64,000 nucleotides of DNA, taken from the NCBI RefSeq assembly GCF_016093545.1, contig NZ_JADKYX010000017.1, positions 110,648 to 174,647 of the forward strand, written 5' to 3'. The notes below the pieces were generated by a model. The model did no database searches. It was not told the origin of the DNA and saw only the letters and a list, made by a program, of their open reading frames with translations. This document shows, one piece after another, positions 61,559 through 64,000 of this stretch (within the stretch, counting starts at the first letter, position 1; each line of letters starts with the position of its first letter). The stretch comes from Massilia rhizosphaerae (lineage in GTDB: Bacteria > Pseudomonadota > Gammaproteobacteria > Burkholderiales > Burkholderiaceae_D). A program made the translations under genes and the position numbers.

Positions 61559-63360
61559 GCGCGTTGACCCCCGAGCAGCAGGCCGTTGTCGACGCGCCGA
61601 TGGTGCCGCTGTGCGTCATCGCGTGCGCTGGTAGCGGCAAGACCAAGACGGCCGTGCACCGCTCGGTGCAGATGCGCCGCAATCTCGGCGATGCGCGCGG
61701 CCGCGTGGCCCTGCTATCGTTCTCCAATGTCGCCGTCGACACCTTCCGCAAGGCCTACAACGACCTGGCAATAAGCCTGCCCTCCGGTGCCGGACGATCG
61801 CGGGTCGACATCGACACATTGGACGGCTTCATCACCACCAACATCATCCGCCCGCATGGCCATCGAACCATGATGTCCGCGCGCCCGGCCTTTCTGGTGA
61901 CGGGAAACGAAGCTTTTCTGGAGGGTTTCAAGTTCTCGACGTCGTCGTTTCCCCAGCCAATCACCTCGCTGCACCTGGCGTTCGTGAGCGGTGACGAGGT
62001 CTTCTTCCATGTCTACAACGACCAGGAAGAGTTGGTGGACACGTCTACGGCGCGCAACCTCATCGCGAAGCTGGGTCGGACCGGCGCGTACACGCATGAC
62101 CTGGGACGGTACTGGGCATATCGGGTTCTGAAGGAGCGGCCCGAATTGCTCGCCGCCGTCGCTCGCCGGTATCCACATATTCTGATCGACGAGGCTCAGG
62201 ATATTGGATCGGTGCACCAGGCCATTCTGGAGTTGCTCATCGGTGCCGGCTCATGCGTGACGCTCATCGGCGATCCTAACCAAGGCATCTACGAGTTCGC
62301 GGGTGCCGACGGCAAGTTCCTGACCGACTATCACCAGCGCGCTGATGTTCAGCAACACTCGCTGAAACGAAACTTCCGGTCGGCACCCAGCATCGTCGAT
62401 CTGGCTAACGGCCTGTGCGGCCGCGGCGATGTAGCGGAACGGCCCGCACCCAGCACGCCGCATGGCGCCTTCTTCATGGGCTATAAGCGCGACCAGCACA
62501 AGCAACTCATCGCCTCGTTCCACGGCGCGATGTCCGCTGCCGGCGCCGAGGCCAAGCGCTCGGGTGTTCTCTGCCGAGGTATAGGTTTGGCGAAGACGTT
62601 GCGTGGCGACGGTGCACCGGCCGGCCAAGGCCTCGTTAAGACGCTCGCCGCTGCCGCGGTCCTGCGTGACCGGAGGCAGGATTTTCTGAAGGCTTTCCAG
62701 CGCGTGGCCGTTGCCGTGGTCGCGTTGCTGGACTGCCCGCCCGATGGACTTGTAAGCCAGATCACGCAGCGCTCCAACGATCCGCAGGATCGGGAGCTCC
62801 GCAAGGAGGTATGGGCATTCACCCGTGACGCGGTCAGCGGGCTCCCTTCCTCATCATTGGTCGCCGACACGCAGTGGCACCCTTTGCTCCTGGCGCGCAT
62901 CAAGGTCCTGCTCGCCCGGGTGGAGACGAATTTCGACCTGAAGATGACCGACAACATTGGGCGCAAGCTGTCCAAGAAGGCGCTGCCGAACGTGCCGCTC
63001 GCAAGCGTCGATGACCTGGCTGAGAGCGGTGCCACGGCGCTGCGGGTCGACACCGTGCACAAGGCTAAGGGAGAAAGCCTGGACGCTGTTTTGTACGTGA
63101 CGCTCAAGGAACATGCGCAAGCGCTGCTGGATGGCGTCGAGACTGAGGTCGGCCGCATCGGCTACGTCGCGGCAACTCGGGCTCGAGACCTGCTTTGGGT
63201 AGCTGTGCCACACAATTCCTTGAAGGAACTGCGGCCCGCCCTCCTAGCCAGGGGTTTAAAGGAAGTGAGCATCGCAGCGGCGCCGGTGAGACTGGCGCAG
63301 GAAGCAAAGGTTTTCACGCACTTAATGTCGCCCATGAATGCGACTACAACCGCCTTGTAA
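61555..63360 (+). CDS. UvrD/PcrA-like helicase, Gabija GajB-like
   Basis: 601 residues from ATG 61555, overlapping the nuclease stop (ATGA). SF1 motifs: I ACAGSGKTKT (23-32), Ia LLSFSNVAVDTF, II LIDEAQD (210-216), III GDPNQGIYEFAGA (239-251), IV LKRNFRS (270-276), V VDTVHKAKGESLDAVLY and VI VAATRARDLL. It is about 100 residues longer than typical GajB, mostly in the region between motifs IV and V. In Gabija, GajB binds GajA and senses or acts on DNA ends and nucleotides. Its function here follows from gene pairing. Confidence 0.8.
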   Translation: MSALTPEQQAVVDAPMVPLCVIACAGSGKTKTAVHRSVQMRRNLGDARGRVALLSFSNVAVDTFRKAYNDLAISLPSGAGRSRVDIDTLDGFITTNIIRPHGHRTMMSARPAFLVTGNEAFLEGFKFSTSSFPQPITSLHLAFVSGDEVFFHVYNDQEELVDTSTARNLIAKLGRTGAYTHDLGRYWAYRVLKERPELLAAVARRYPHILIDEAQDIGSVHQAILELLIGAGSCVTLIGDPNQGIYEFAGADGKFLTDYHQRADVQQHSLKRNFRSAPSIVDLANGLCGRGDVAERPAPSTPHGAFFMGYKRDQHKQLIASFHGAMSAAGAEAKRSGVLCRGIGLAKTLRGDGAPAGQGLVKTLAAAAVLRDRRQDFLKAFQRVAVAVVALLDCPPDGLVSQITQRSNDPQDRELRKEVWAFTRDAVSGLPSSSLVADTQWHPLLLARIKVLLARVETNFDLKMTDNIGRKLSKKALPNVPLASVDDLAESGATALRVDTVHKAKGESLDAVLYVTLKEHAQALLDGVETEVGRIGYVAATRARDLLWVAVPHNSLKELRPALLARGLKEVSIAAAPVRLAQEAKVFTHLMSPMNATTTAL

Positions 63361-63694
63361 GGTCTCCAAATGGCCTCCATGGTTCACGCCGCTGGCCAGT
63401 CACTGATCGCTGCTTTGCCATACCATGTCGCATCCATTCGCGCTGGAGATGATCGACATCTTAGTGTCGATCAGCGTGAGGACGGCCGCCAGCAACCAAG
63501 ATCGGCAACCGCTGTGATGCGAACACTAGCTAATCCATAAAGCGTTGACGCTACAAGTGTCGAGCGCCGTCTCGTGGCGGGCACAGTGTCGAAAGCCAAC
63601 TGATTGGGCAAGAATGGCTGCAAACATCATTTGCTAAGTAGTCGCCCAATTTTTGCTGTCAAAGTTGAATTGATCACGCAGCAGGGGTTGGGCG
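63361..63694. other. Gap between defence operon and IS element
   Basis: The 334 bp contain no gene. ATTGGGC (63602-63608) and GCCCAAT (63643-63649) face each other about 35 bp apart before the transposase gene and might belong to the left end of the insertion sequence, but true terminal repeats could not be confirmed because the right end is outside the window. Confidence 0.4.
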
Positions 63695-64000
63695 ATGAAG
63701 CACTTGGAGCTGTCCGAGGACGAGCGGCGCACGCTGCGTGAGATGGGCGTGTTCCACCCGCATGCTCGCACGCGGATGCGGGCGCAGGGAATTTTGCGGT
63801 TGAGTCAGGGATTGACGCTGCAGAAAACGGCAGACGAATTCGGAGTGCACCTGAACAGCGTCGAGCAGTGGCGGCAACGCTGGAACAAGCTTAGTCTGGC
63901 CGGATTGTACGAGGGACGTCATACCGGTCGGCCCAGGAAATGGACACCCCAACAGCAGCAGGCTCTTGGCGCGTTGGCCCATTCCGAGGGCGGAAGCGTG
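63695..64000 (+). CDS. IS630-family transposase, N-terminal part (partial)
   Basis: 102 codons, running off the window end. The helix-turn-helix region (RMRAQGILRLSQGLTLQKTADEFGVHLNSVEQWRQRW) and GLYEGRHTGRPRKWT are typical of the N-terminal DNA-binding half of IS630-type transposases; the DDE domain is beyond the edge. Whether the element is intact cannot be told. Confidence 0.8.
   Translation, partial: MKHLELSEDERRTLREMGVFHPHARTRMRAQGILRLSQGLTLQKTADEFGVHLNSVEQWRQRWNKLSLAGLYEGRHTGRPRKWTPQQQQALGALAHSEGGSV

Overview
The window looks like a chromosome segment of a high-GC, flagellated betaproteobacterium, most likely Oxalobacteraceae (Massilia/Telluria group). Reasons: an EF-P with Arg32 next to an EarP rhamnosyltransferase, flhDC at the head of a mot/che operon, a DUF3460 gene beside scpA, PEP-CTERM proteins, a kynurenine operon, and dispersed GGGGTCAGAGC palindromes. 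The genus is inferred from gene content, not from a database search.

Layout. 0-5.4 kb: end of sbcC, a small cysteine protein, a methyltransferase, the initiator tRNA with its own promoter and terminator, dbpA, then a kinase-C-lobe/PEGA membrane protein paired with a TssQ-like lipoprotein. 5.4-9.4 kb: an MFS exporter, a Tat-exported amidase and a fibro-slime PEP-CTERM protein. 9.5-14 kb: earP-efp, an array of eight tRNAs (five Glu, three Ala) with its own promoter and terminator, and gltX. 14-24 kb: a diguanylate cyclase, a 2H phosphoesterase, an RlmN-like radical SAM enzyme, apbC, metG, a possible FabMG-type reductase, DUF3460, scpA and panC.

24-38 kb is a motility block: ycgR, an HDOD protein, cheZ, cheY, cheB, cheD, cheR, cheW, cheA, a second CheY, a divergent CheZ-like protein, motB, motA, a membrane methyltransferase, flhC and flhD. 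Upstream of flhD lie three direct repeats about 77 bp apart. Two contain near-consensus sigma-28 promoters (TAAAGTTC-N11-TCCGATAA) pointing at flhDC; the third is degenerate. This suggests feedback of FliA onto the master regulator.

38-57.8 kb: kynU-kynA preceded by a 35-codon remnant of kynB, a HAF-repeat PEP-CTERM protein, a small hydrolase, an acyltransferase, two glycine-zipper peptides with double-glycine-type leaders, htpG with a heat-shock promoter, an ECF42-type sigma factor operon with VOC and YciI proteins, a MocR/EamA pair, RidA, an aminotransferase and a response-regulator/PAS/GGDEF protein.

57.8-64 kb is an accessory segment with lower GC at its left side: an orphan small gene with a palindromic operator-like site, a YfbU protein, a two-gene Gabija-like defence operon (OLD-family ATPase/TOPRIM nuclease plus UvrD-like helicase), and the start of an IS630-type transposase at the right edge.

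The best candidates for something not yet described are the repeated sigma-28 promoters of flhDC, the paired glycine-zipper peptides with a shared 3' element, the divergent Gabija-like operon, the deleted kynB, and the second CheY/CheZ-like pair with a C-terminal peptide shared with CheD.
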